A program made the translations under genes and the position numbers. The notes under the pieces are model-generated. The model ran no database searches, was not told the origin of the DNA, and worked only from the letters and a program-made list of their open reading frames with translations. This document shows positions 1 through 6,130 of a DNA stretch of 12,799 nt, piece by piece (positions within the stretch are counted from its first letter, which is position 1; each line of letters starts with the position of its first letter). The DNA is from JBHEPS01 sp046261635 (GTDB lineage: Bacteria > Acidobacteriota > Thermoanaerobaculia > Gp7-AA8): contig JBHEOL010000238.1 in assembly GCA_046261635.1 (NCBI GenBank), positions 1 to 12,799 on the forward strand, in the 5' to 3' direction.

Positions 1-423
1 GTCGTCGAGCTGACCGATCGCCTGCTCGAAGAGCTTCGAGGCGGGAAGTATCGCTTCGTGGTGATGAACATCGCGAATCCCGACATGGTGGGACACACCG
101 GGATCATGCCAGCGGCGGTGAGCGCGGTCGAGGCGACCGACGCAGCGCTCGGCAGGATCATGAGCGTCGTCGAAGAGAAGAAGGGAGTCATGGTCCTGAC
201 GGCGGACCACGGCAACTGCGAGATCATGTTCGACCCGGCCACGGGACAGGCGCACACCGCGCACACCACCTCGCCCGTGCCTCTGGCGGTGTTCGACCCC
301 GAGCACCGGTGGTCGGGGATGGAATCGGGGGGTGCCCTCGAGAACGTGGCGCCGACCATTCTCGAGATCTTCGGGATCGCGAAACCGGAAGAGATGACCG
401 CGCAAAGCCTGTTGCGCCCCTGA
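1..423 (+). CDS. gpmI: 2,3-bisphosphoglycerate-independent phosphoglycerate mutase, C-terminal part
   Basis: This gene is cut by the window start, so only the last 140 residues are visible, ending at TGA 421-423. The enzyme interconverts 3- and 2-phosphoglycerate in glycolysis using two metal ions, in the cytoplasm. Two metal-binding motifs of the alkaline-phosphatase fold are visible: NPDMVGHTG near the start of the fragment and TADHGNCE in its middle. They are followed by the conserved HTTSPVPL segment that precedes the C-terminal end in this family. The frame is open from base 1; the internal GTG/ATG codons at 58-66 are not starts, because the family needs roughly 350 more residues upstream. 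A histidine phosphatase follows after 6 nt, so the two are probably co-transcribed. The family call is secure; the missing N-terminal half cannot be judged. Confidence 0.95.
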   Translation, partial: VVELTDRLLEELRGGKYRFVVMNIANPDMVGHTGIMPAAVSAVEATDAALGRIMSVVEEKKGVMVLTADHGNCEIMFDPATGQAHTAHTTSPVPLAVFDPEHRWSGMESGGALENVAPTILEIFGIAKPEEMTAQSLLRP

Positions 424-429
424 CGAACG

Positions 430-1053
430 ATGGATCGACTCATACTGATCCGGCACGGAGAGACCCTCGACAATCTGCGCGGGATCGCTCAGGGATGGCG
501 AGACAGTGCGCTCTCTCCGCAGGGCGAAGCGCAGGTCGCCGCGCTCGCGGGGCGGTTGCGCCAGATTGGTGCCCGCTCGCTCTGGTGCTCGAGCCTTCCG
601 CGGGCCCGCACGACGGCGCAGGCGATCGGGCAGGAGATCGGGCTCGAGCCGATGGTTCTCGACGACCTGAAGGAAATGAACTGCGGAGATTGGGAAGGGG
701 TCTCGTTTCTCGAAGTGAGGGCGAAGCATCCCGACGTCTACAGCCGCTGGGCTTCCGATCCGAACGAGCCGTGTCCGGGGGGCGAGTCGTTCGCCGACGT
801 GCTGGTGCGGATGGAGCGCGCGATCGAGAAGATTCGCCGCGCGGAAAACGGATCCGGTGGGACCGTGGCAGTCGTTTCCCACGGAACCGCGATCCGGATT
901 GCGGCCACGTTGCTTCTCGGTCTTCCTCTCGATACCGCACGGCGGCTGGCGCAGGACAATGCAGCCGTGAATATCTTCGAATGGCGGGCGGAACGCTGGG
1001 TTCTCAAGACCTGGAACGATTCCACGCACTGCGCCGACCTGGACGGGAAATGA
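430..1053 (+). CDS. histidine phosphatase family protein (cofactor-dependent phosphoglycerate mutase-like)
   Basis: A complete 207-residue member of the histidine phosphatase superfamily, branch 1. The signature RHGE lies at residues 8-11, with His9 as the expected phospho-acceptor. Arg58 and Arg60 in SSLPRAR, the acidic Glu82 in KEMNCGDWEG and the second catalytic His151 in VSHGTA complete the usual pocket. Length fits GpmB/CobC/PhoE-type phosphatases rather than the approximately 230-250-residue true dPGM. The substrate cannot be read from sequence: alpha-ribazole-phosphate, a sugar phosphate or a broad-specificity phosphatase are all possible. The ATG at 430 lies 6 nt after the gpmI stop and the stop overlaps the argS start (ATGA), so translation is probably coupled in a gpmI-phosphatase-argS run. 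The gene following an independent phosphoglycerate mutase is suggestive of phosphoglycerate chemistry, but that is only inference. Confidence 0.9.
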   Translation: MDRLILIRHGETLDNLRGIAQGWRDSALSPQGEAQVAALAGRLRQIGARSLWCSSLPRARTTAQAIGQEIGLEPMVLDDLKEMNCGDWEGVSFLEVRAKHPDVYSRWASDPNEPCPGGESFADVLVRMERAIEKIRRAENGSGGTVAVVSHGTAIRIAATLLLGLPLDTARRLAQDNAAVNIFEWRAERWVLKTWNDSTHCADLDGK

Positions 1054-3026
1054 ACCTCGAAGACATCGTCTCCTCTCTGACCGAAGCACTCCAGACTCGG
1101 ACGCTGGCCGTCTGGGGCGTGGCCGTCGACCGCGTGATCCTCCAGACCCCGCCTCGCCTCGCCATGGGGGACCTGGCGACTCCGATGGCGCTCGAGCTCG
1201 CCCGCCAGCTGAAAAAGCCGCCGCGTGAGATCGCGCAGAAGATCGCCGACGGTTTCGAGCTCCCGCCCCTCATCGCGGCCGTTTCCGTCGAAGGCGCCGG
1301 CTATCTGAACTTCCGATTCGACCGCGGCCTTTTCACGGCGGCGCATCTTCGCAGCGTTCTCACGCCTCCACCACCGACCGGCCGGAAGATCACCGTGGAA
1401 CACACGAACATCAATCCCAACAAGGCGGCCCACATCGGACATCTCCGTAACGCGGTGCTTGGCGACACGCTCGTCCGCTGTCTGCGATGGCTCGGTCACG
1501 ACGTGGAGACGCAGAATTACATCGACGACACCGGAGTCCAGGTCGCCGATGTCGTCGTCGGCTTCGAGCGGATCCTCGGCGAGGGAGTCGAGCAGATCAG
1601 GAGAAGGATCGACGATCCCGAGGCCCGGTTCGACTTCTTCTGCTGGGACCTCTACGCGCGCACCGTCCGCAACTACCAGGACAATCCCGAGGCCGTCCAG
1701 TGGCAGCGCGACACGCTGCACCGGATCGAGAAGCAGGAGGGAGTCTCCGCCGAGATCGCGTCTCTCGTCGCCGACGCGATCGTCCGCTGGCACCTCCGCA
1801 CCGCCGAGCGAATCGGAATCGACTATGACCTTCTCGTGAAGGAAAGCGACATCATCCGCCGCGACTTCTGGGAGCGGGCGTTCGCCCTCCTCAAGGAGAG
1901 CGGCGCGGTCGTTTTCGAGTCCGAGGGAAAACACGCCGGATGCTGGGTGATGAAACTCGCCGACTCTCCCGAGTTCGAAGGGATGGAGGAGCCGGACAAG
2001 ATCCTCGTCCGCTCGAACGGCACCGTCACCTACGTCGGGAAGGACATGGCCTACCAGCTCTGGAAGTTCGGCCTTCTCGACCGGACGTTCGAATACCGGC
2101 CATTCCTCACCCGGGACGATGGCCGCATCGTGTGGGAAACGACCAGCGACCAGGACGGAAACCCGGATGCGCCGCATTTCGCGGGAGCGGATCAGGTATT
2201 CAACGTCATCGACATCCGCCAGGCATACCTGCAGAAGATCGTGCGCGAAGGAGTCAGACTTCTCGGGCATACCGAGGCCGCGGACAACTCCATCCACTTC
2301 TCCTACGAGATGGTCGCGCTGAGCCCCGCCACGGCTGCCGCCCTCGGGCTGCACCTCAGCGAAGAGGATCGTGCGAAAGCCTTCGTCGAGATGTCCGGAC
2401 GGAAAGGTCTCGGCGTGAAGGCGGATGACCTGCTCGACACCCTCCAGGAGAAAGCGCTCGAAGCCGTCCGGGACGGGTTCGAGGGGCGGGAGGATGCGCA
2501 ACCCTCCGAAGAGGAGATGCGCCTTCTCGCTCGGCAGATCGCCGTTGGCTCTCTCCGTTACTTCATGCTCAAGTACGGACGGAACAAAGTCATCGCGTTC
2601 GATTTCCGCGAGGCCCTCGCCTTCGAGGGGGACTCGGGGCCCTACCTTCAGTACTCCACGGTGAGAGTCGAGAACATCTTCCGGAAAATGCGAGAGCGGG
2701 GCGTCCGGGCGAACCTCGACGAAGCGTCACTCGATGAGATCGCCGCCAGGGGGGAGATCCCGGACGAGATCTGGGAAATCGTCCGGGGAAGCGCGGAGAC
2801 CTCGGCCGTGGTGCGGCGGGCCGTCGAGACTCTGGAGCTGTCGACCCTCACCCATCACGCCTTCGAGATGGGGCAGCGGTTCAACACGTTCTACCACAAG
2901 TACCCGATCCTCAATGAGCCCGATCAGGAGGAGCGGCAGAAGCGGGCCGCATGCGCCGAGATCTTCCGCCAGACCATGAAGGGGATCCTCGATCTGCTCG
3001 GCATACCGCTTCCCGCCAGGATGTGA
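1050..3026 (+). CDS. argS: arginyl-tRNA synthetase
   Basis: Class I aminoacyl-tRNA synthetase that charges tRNA-Arg in the cytoplasm; 658 residues, longer than the 577 of E. coli. Visible parts in order: an N-terminal Add1-type tRNA-binding domain (about 1-105), the catalytic Rossmann domain with the HIGH motif at 128-131 inside NPNKAAHIGHLRN, the MSGRKG segment at 448-453 in the position of KMSKS followed by the typical DDLLD, and the all-helical DALR anticodon-binding domain (about 520-658). YIDDTG at 157-162 is also typical. The ATG at 1050 is chosen because it overlaps the upstream stop as ATGA and gives the family N-terminus. The frame stays open back to 309, but that upstream part is an arginine-rich shadow of the phosphatase gene. 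An inverted CTAGGGG repeat follows 10 nt after the stop and may end transcription. Confidence 0.97.
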   Translation: MNLEDIVSSLTEALQTRTLAVWGVAVDRVILQTPPRLAMGDLATPMALELARQLKKPPREIAQKIADGFELPPLIAAVSVEGAGYLNFRFDRGLFTAAHLRSVLTPPPPTGRKITVEHTNINPNKAAHIGHLRNAVLGDTLVRCLRWLGHDVETQNYIDDTGVQVADVVVGFERILGEGVEQIRRRIDDPEARFDFFCWDLYARTVRNYQDNPEAVQWQRDTLHRIEKQEGVSAEIASLVADAIVRWHLRTAERIGIDYDLLVKESDIIRRDFWERAFALLKESGAVVFESEGKHAGCWVMKLADSPEFEGMEEPDKILVRSNGTVTYVGKDMAYQLWKFGLLDRTFEYRPFLTRDDGRIVWETTSDQDGNPDAPHFAGADQVFNVIDIRQAYLQKIVREGVRLLGHTEAADNSIHFSYEMVALSPATAAALGLHLSEEDRAKAFVEMSGRKGLGVKADDLLDTLQEKALEAVRDGFEGREDAQPSEEEMRLLARQIAVGSLRYFMLKYGRNKVIAFDFREALAFEGDSGPYLQYSTVRVENIFRKMRERGVRANLDEASLDEIAARGEIPDEIWEIVRGSAETSAVVRRAVETLELSTLTHHAFEMGQRFNTFYHKYPILNEPDQEERQKRAACAEIFRQTMKGILDLLGIPLPARM

Positions 3027-3035
3027 GGCGAGAAG

Positions 3036-3151
3036 CAGGGGCTAGGGGCTAGGGGCTAGGGAAAAGCAAAGGCACCTCAACGACCCTCACCTCGCTCGGT
3101 CATTGGGCTTTTGATTCTCCCTAGCCCCTAGTCCCTAGCCCCTAGCCCCTG
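3036..3151. repeat. opposed CTAGGGG heptamer arrays (hairpin-forming), csp/argS gap
   Basis: The left arm, 3036-3061, is CAGGGG followed by CTAGGGG units. The right arm, 3119-3151, is the reverse complement with one extra unit that reads CTAGGGA (CCCTAGT on this strand reading). The arms can pair over about 26 bp around a 57-nt spacer (3062-3118). In the spacer AAAAGC (3063-3068) and GCTTTT (3107-3112) can also pair. The left flank GAGAAGCAGGGG is repeated exactly at the 7078-7224 locus. The spacer has no open reading frame worth reporting. This lies between two convergent genes. Confidence 0.9.
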
Positions 3152-3158
3152 GGTTTTT
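3036..3158 (+). terminator. possible intrinsic terminator of the argS unit, built from the repeat
   Basis: In plus-strand RNA the G-rich left arm (3036-3061) pairs with the C-rich right arm (3119-3151), and the stem is followed by GGG and five T residues at 3154-3158. This resembles a rho-independent terminator for argS, but the 57-nt loop is much longer than normal. The last T is the complement of the final base of the csp stop codon. The opposite strand has no T-run, so it would not be bidirectional in the classical sense. Confidence 0.3.
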
Positions 3159-3370
3159 CAGGTCAACTTCCGGACGTTCTGCGCCTGCAGACCTTTCGGG
3201 CCCTGCTGAAGCTCGAACTCCACCCGCTCGCCTTCCTTGAGCGTCCTGTATCCGGGCTGATCCTGGATGGCGGTGTGATGGACGAAAACGTCCTCCTCCG
3301 ACCCTTCACGGACGATGAATCCATAGCCTTTTTCGTTGTTGAACCACTTCACGGTGCCTGTTTCCGCCAT
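3158..3370 (-). CDS. CspA-family cold shock protein
   Basis: A 70-residue single cold-shock domain that binds single-stranded RNA or DNA and melts RNA secondary structure. RNP1 is seen as KGYGFI (residues 14-19) and RNP2 as VFVHH (28-32); the N-terminal GTVKWFN segment is also diagnostic. The ATG at 3370 has a good Shine-Dalgarno sequence, GAAAGGA at 3381-3387 (minus strand), 10 nt upstream. A 7-bp hairpin lies directly upstream of that ribosome site. The gene is downstream of the GNAT gene on the same strand with a 95-nt gap that starts with a heptamer repeat, and converges on argS. Whether it is cold-induced, or a constitutive member like CspC/CspE, cannot be told from the protein. Confidence 0.96.
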   Translation of the reverse strand: MAETGTVKWFNNEKGYGFIVREGSEEDVFVHHTAIQDQPGYRTLKEGERVEFELQQGPKGLQAQNVRKLT

Positions 3371-3380
3371 GAGCCAGAAG

Positions 3381-3409
3381 TCCTTTCACCGGTCCTGTCG
3401 CCGGACCGG
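3381..3409 (-). promoter_or_regulatory. 5'-UTR hairpin and Shine-Dalgarno of the cold shock gene
   Basis: CCGGTCC (3389-3395) and GGACCGG (3403-3409) form a perfect 7-bp stem with a 7-nt loop in the csp leader. The stem ends one base from the ribosome-binding site GAAAGGA (3381-3387, minus strand). Cold-shock genes are known for structured leaders that alter ribosome access with temperature, so this could be a small regulatory structure. That role is an inference; no promoter could be placed confidently upstream. Confidence 0.45.
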
Positions 3410-3446
3410 CGTGGCGGAGTTGTGCAAAGGGCAAGCCGTGTGAGGC

Positions 3447-3468
3447 AGCCCCTAGCCCCTTGTTCCTA
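3447..3468. repeat. short CTAGGGG array abutting the GNAT stop codon
   Basis: On the minus strand this reads TAGGAACAAGGGGCTAGGGG followed by CT. The first three bases are the stop codon of the GNAT gene. The same junction, TAGGAACAAGG, occurs at the stop codon of the cardiolipin synthase gene (4826-4836), where it leads into CAGAAGG units instead. This is the only heptamer array here without an opposed partner nearby. Confidence 0.75.
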
Positions 3469-4332
3469 CCAGATCAGCGCGCGGTTTTCGCCGATCCTTC
3501 GAAAGCCGAGGGCTTCGTAGAGGCGTAGCGCGGGGCGATTGAAGTCGTTGACGAAGAGGGTGATCGCCTTCCCCTGGCGAAGGATGTGGCCGGCCAGCTC
3601 AGCCATTCCGGCCCGCGCATATCCCTCCTGCCGGCGTGTCGGCCGCGTCCAGACTCCCATGACCTGGACCGCATCCTCGGTGAGCGCGGACAGCTCGGCC
3701 TTGAAGATGATCTCGCGGTTCTCGACGAGCACGAAGGAGCGCTGCCGCTGGATGAGCTCCCGGATGCGGTTCCGGTATCCGACCGCATCGCGATCGAGGG
3801 GGCTGATCCCGACCTCCTCCACATGCATCGCCGCGCACGCCGGCACGAGCAGGGGAAGGTCGGTCTCGACCGAATAACGAAGACGGTCGAGACCGGGAAG
3901 GGAAGTCGGGCCTCGGGGAATCGCGTAGACCGGCTGGCGGAGTCGAATCACGGTCGGTGGACTGATGCGCTGCTCGAGACGGCGCCAGAGCGCGTCGACG
4001 AGCCGGGCGTCCGAGATCATCGCCCGCACCGGAAGGGATCTGCCGAGAATCCGCTCGGCGATCAGGGACATCGCCTCCTCGCGCAACTCCGCGGAAAGAT
4101 CCTGGCGACCGGCGAGGACGAGGTTGGTGGTCAGGGAGGCGAGGACGACGATCTCTCCCTCGACGAGGACGGCGACGGTCTGGCCTCGCAGGCCGGCCCC
4201 TTCATCCTGGATTCTGGAAATGAAATAGACGTTGCCGAGCGGATCGAGCCGGAGAAAATCGAGGGCGAGATCCTGTTCGTCCGCGTCGAGGACACGAAGC
4301 TCGGAAGATCCGGAGGAAGGGAGGGAAACCAT
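3466..4332 (-). CDS. GNAT family N-acetyltransferase with N-terminal DUF4081-like domain
   Basis: A 288-residue protein. The C-terminal half (about 160-288) is a GNAT acetyltransferase domain: the VMGVWTRPTRRQEGYARAG stretch (224-242) is the acetyl-CoA pyrophosphate-binding motif A (RQEGYA fits Q/RxxGxG/A), and NDFNRPALRLYEALGFRRIG (262-281) is the usual final strand-helix. The N-terminal half (about 12-135), with LRLDPLGNVYFISRI near its start, resembles the DUF4081-type domain found before GNAT domains. The substrate is unknown. I chose the ATG at 4332, although its ribosome site is weak, because the open frame upstream to 4479 only translates the CAGAAGG repeat into a leucine-rich peptide. 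The gene lies between the cardiolipin synthase and csp genes on the same strand, separated from both by repeats, so it is probably its own unit. Confidence 0.85.
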   Translation of the reverse strand: MVSLPSSGSSELRVLDADEQDLALDFLRLDPLGNVYFISRIQDEGAGLRGQTVAVLVEGEIVVLASLTTNLVLAGRQDLSAELREEAMSLIAERILGRSLPVRAMISDARLVDALWRRLEQRISPPTVIRLRQPVYAIPRGPTSLPGLDRLRYSVETDLPLLVPACAAMHVEEVGISPLDRDAVGYRNRIRELIQRQRSFVLVENREIIFKAELSALTEDAVQVMGVWTRPTRRQEGYARAGMAELAGHILRQGKAITLFVNDFNRPALRLYEALGFRRIGENRALIW

Positions 4333-4397
4333 GTCCGTGAGCCGTCGCGGCAGTCTAAACCCGCTTTCAAGCGCCCGTCCAGACCCGCGGGGGAAAG

Positions 4398-4457
4398 CCA
4401 GAAACCAGAAGCCAGAAGCCAGAAGAAAAGGCAGAAGGCAGAAGGCAGAAGGCAGAA
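4398..4457. repeat. CAGAAGG/CCAGAAG heptamer arrays, left arm
   Basis: Three CCAGAAG units (4405-4425), preceded by a degenerate copy CCAGAAA, are followed by AAAA and four exact GGCAGAA units (4430-4457). The array ends in AGTAAGAGCAACAGCAACG. It is opposed to the array at 4791-4825, about 330 bp away, so the two are arms of a large imperfect inverted repeat around the middle of this gap. The units are 7 bp, so no reading frame is kept. Confidence 0.92.
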
Positions 4458-4482
4458 GTAAGAGCAACAGCAACGCCACTCC

Positions 4483-4781
4483 GTCATCCTGAGAGGCTGT
4501 GAAAGAAACCAGAGGGGCCGCGCTGGTGGAGCTTGCGAGGCGAGATCGCCCGCAACGCGGCCCCTCTGGTTTCTTTCACAGCCTCTGAGGGAGCGGCGCG
4601 CCGAAGGTGTCATTCACGAAAAACCGTGGGCGCGACCGAAGGATCTCAAGATCGCAGGATGCAGCCACCTGCGCGTCCCCCCCCGCACCGGCCAACGCGA
4701 TCCTCGCATCTGGAGATCCTTCGTCGGCGCTCAGGTATCCGGATGAGCAACTTCGTCCTTCTCGCGCCTCCTCAGGATGAC
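4483..4781. repeat. GTCATCCTGAG-bounded interspersed inverted-repeat element
   Basis: Perfect 11-bp terminal inverted repeats lie at 4483-4493 (GTCATCCTGAG) and 4771-4781 (CTCAGGATGAC). Inside, a second inverted pair occurs at 4637-4660 and 4700-4723, with CGAAGGATCTC/GAGATCCTTCG perfect and the rest imperfect. The element holds no gene. It is interrupted by the 91-bp palindromic insertion at 4494-4584; without that and one copy of its target repeat it would be 203 bp. TCC occurs just outside both ends, but 3 bp is too short to call a target duplication. The GTCATCCTGAG plus CGAAGGATCTC combination resembles an interspersed repeat I associate with Acidobacteriota and soil metagenomes; that is recollection, not a search. 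Confidence 0.7.
4494..4584. mobile_element. 91-bp MITE-like palindromic insertion with 5-bp target duplication
   Basis: The element begins AGGCTGTGAAAGAAACCAGA and ends with the exact reverse complement. Its 29-bp terminal inverted repeats are perfect (4494-4522 and 4556-4584) around a 33-nt centre (4523-4555) that contains a small GGCGA/TCGCC pair. The flanks are direct repeats CTGAG (4489-4493 and 4585-4589). Removing the element and one CTGAG rejoins CCTGAG to GGAGCGGCGCG. That sequence mirrors the opposite arm of the host repeat, which reads CCTGAG-GAGGCGCG on the minus strand, so the empty site can be reconstructed. It carries no transposase and would need one in trans. The GGCTGTGAAA end resembles ends of some insertion-sequence families, but I cannot assign it. 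Confidence 0.75.
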
Positions 4782-4790
4782 TCCGATTTT

Positions 4791-4836
4791 CCTTCTGCCT
4801 TCTGCCTTCTGCCTTCTGACTTCTGCCTTGTTCCTA
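4791..4836. repeat. CAGAAGG heptamer array, right arm, reaching the clsB stop codon
   Basis: Four CCTTCTG units (4791-4818) and one ACTTCTG unit (4819-4825) are followed by CCTTGTTCCTA. On the minus strand this is TAGGAACAAGG then the heptamers, and the TAG is the stop codon of the cardiolipin synthase gene. The array is the reverse complement of the one at 4430-4457. One unit carries CAGAAGT instead of CAGAAGG, a variant also present at 7108-7135. Confidence 0.9.
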
Positions 4837-6102
4837 GAGCTGCTCGTTGACCAGAAATGCCCCGAAATCGGTGAGCTTGTGGCCAACGGATCGCTGCTTC
4901 CACTTGTCGAGGGACCATTCTTCGGCGTGCTTCATGTCCTCCTCCCAGGCAGCCATGAGCGTCGCGGCGATCTCCGGATCGATCATCCCCACCGAGATCT
5001 CGTCGTTGAGCTCGAACGAGCGGTCGTCGAAGTTCGTGGAGCCGACGCTCGACCAGACGCCGTCGATGATGATGACCTTCTGATGAAGGCCCGTCTTTCC
5101 GAACTCGAAGATGTGGACGCCTCCTTCGAGCAGGGCGCCGAAACGGTGATGGCTCGCGTGCTGGACCATGGCGGCGTCAGTCGCCGAGTCGGAAGGCATC
5201 ATGATTCTCACATCCACCCCCCGGGCGACTGCCTCGATGATGACGTCGATGTCTCCAGGATCCGGGAGGAAATAGGGATTCTGAATCAATATCTGCTTTC
5301 TCGCGGAGGCGATCGCGAGCCGATGGAGCAACTCCACCGAGGAAACGCTGCCCGCGGGAGAGCTGTAGGCGACATGAGCGGGCGTCGGCCCGACTTCCTC
5401 GAGCGAAGGGAAGTACTGATCTCCCGCGAAAACCTCCCCCGTCTCTTCGATCCAGTTCTCTGAAAAGACGGTTTGAAGCCGGTTCACCAGCGGCCCTTCG
5501 ATCCGGATCGCCGTGTCCCTCCAGTGCTCGCGATCCTCCGCGTCACCCGTCCACTCCTGTGCGACGCCGTGTCCGGAAACCCAGCCGATGCGACCGTCGA
5601 TGACGACGATCTTGCGGTGGTCCCGGTTGTTGTATTTCCCGAGGTTCGAGATGCGGAAGGGATGGTACTTGGCGACCTTGCAGCCCGCGTTCTTCATCTG
5701 CTCCCAGAGGTTCTCGTCCATGCGGGACGAGCCGGATGCATCGAGGAGCACGCGTACGGGAACGCCTTCTTTCGCCTTGGCCGAGAAAGTCGAGGCGACA
5801 TTGCCGTTGATCTCTCCGGTCCACCAGACGAAAGTCTCGAAGTGGACCGAGCTCTGCGCGTTCCGGACGTCTTCGAGCATCTCGTCGAAGAACGCTCCGT
5901 TCTGCACGACGCGGATTCGATTTCCTTCCACGATGGAGCCGTGAGAAAGGCCGGCGATCGACTCGATCATTGCTCCGAGCTCTCCGGGGTCGGAGACCCG
6001 AAGATGAGTGGCCTGTCGCCGCTTGACCGACCAGAACAGGATGATGAGCACGATCAGCGCGAGACCGATCGCGACGAGGACCCATAGAGGAATCTCCACC
6101 AT
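4834..6102 (-). CDS. clsB: cardiolipin synthase B-like, phospholipase D family, membrane-anchored
   Basis: A 422-residue phospholipase D superfamily enzyme expected to make cardiolipin (or related phospholipids) at the inner membrane by phosphatidyl transfer. It has both catalytic HxKx4D motifs: HRKIVVID (His162, Lys164, Asp169) and HQKVIIID (His340, Lys342, Asp347), each followed by the usual G/S-rich segment, with NFDDRS after the second. One membrane helix is predicted at about residues 7-24, followed by the positive stretch KRRQ. The ATG at 6102 is chosen for its Shine-Dalgarno GGGAG 8-9 nt upstream; the frame is open to 6246 only through overlap with the upstream gene. It starts 28 nt after the EEP-family gene, the same order as E. 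coli ybhP-clsB (clsB was ybhO), and its size matches ClsB (413). A plain PLD-type phosphodiesterase remains possible. The stop codon lies at the junction with a heptamer repeat. Confidence 0.88.
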   Translation of the reverse strand: MVEIPLWVLVAIGLALIVLIILFWSVKRRQATHLRVSDPGELGAMIESIAGLSHGSIVEGNRIRVVQNGAFFDEMLEDVRNAQSSVHFETFVWWTGEINGNVASTFSAKAKEGVPVRVLLDASGSSRMDENLWEQMKNAGCKVAKYHPFRISNLGKYNNRDHRKIVVIDGRIGWVSGHGVAQEWTGDAEDREHWRDTAIRIEGPLVNRLQTVFSENWIEETGEVFAGDQYFPSLEEVGPTPAHVAYSSPAGSVSSVELLHRLAIASARKQILIQNPYFLPDPGDIDVIIEAVARGVDVRIMMPSDSATDAAMVQHASHHRFGALLEGGVHIFEFGKTGLHQKVIIIDGVWSSVGSTNFDDRSFELNDEISVGMIDPEIAATLMAAWEEDMKHAEEWSLDKWKQRSVGHKLTDFGAFLVNEQL

Positions 6103-6130
6103 TCGCTTTTCTCCCTGTTTCGAGCTCACA

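Larger units (their letters stand above)
4333..4833. other. 501-nt gap with no gene, filled by nested repeats
   Basis: Between the GNAT start and the cardiolipin synthase stop I find no believable coding region on either strand. About 65 nt next to the GNAT start (4333-4397) would hold its promoter; no clear promoter is seen. The rest is the left heptamer array, the GTCATCCTGAG element, the 91-bp palindromic insertion and the right heptamer array. Open frames that cross this gap translate the repeats into leucine/serine-rich peptides and are not genes. Confidence 0.8.

Noticed and set aside
309..1049. Upstream extension of argS giving 905 residues
   Set aside because: The extra 247 residues are the phosphatase gene read in another frame: arginine-rich, no family similarity. 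The ATG at 1050 matches the ArgRS N-terminus.
738..2501. 587-residue open frame on the minus strand opposite the phosphatase and argS
   Set aside because: Antisense shadow of strongly supported plus-strand genes in GC-rich DNA; rich in Asp/Val/Arg/Gly without any domain motif.
3027..3157. Small gene or tRNA in the argS/csp gap
   Set aside because: No tRNA-like fold and no frame with a ribosome site; the gap is explained by opposed heptamer arrays.
4488..4590. Simple intrinsic terminator for the GNAT/clsB gap
   Set aside because: The stem is too long (about 31-35 bp), has a 33-nt loop, no T-run follows on either strand, and the 5-bp flanking duplication indicates insertion.
4398..4836. CRISPR array
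   Set aside because: Units are 7 bp, contiguous and without spacers, and no cas gene is present.
3586..6087. Long plus-strand frames (3586-4461, 4777-5463, 5473-6087)
   Set aside because: They are antisense to the GNAT and cardiolipin synthase genes, or translate heptamer repeats; no motifs.
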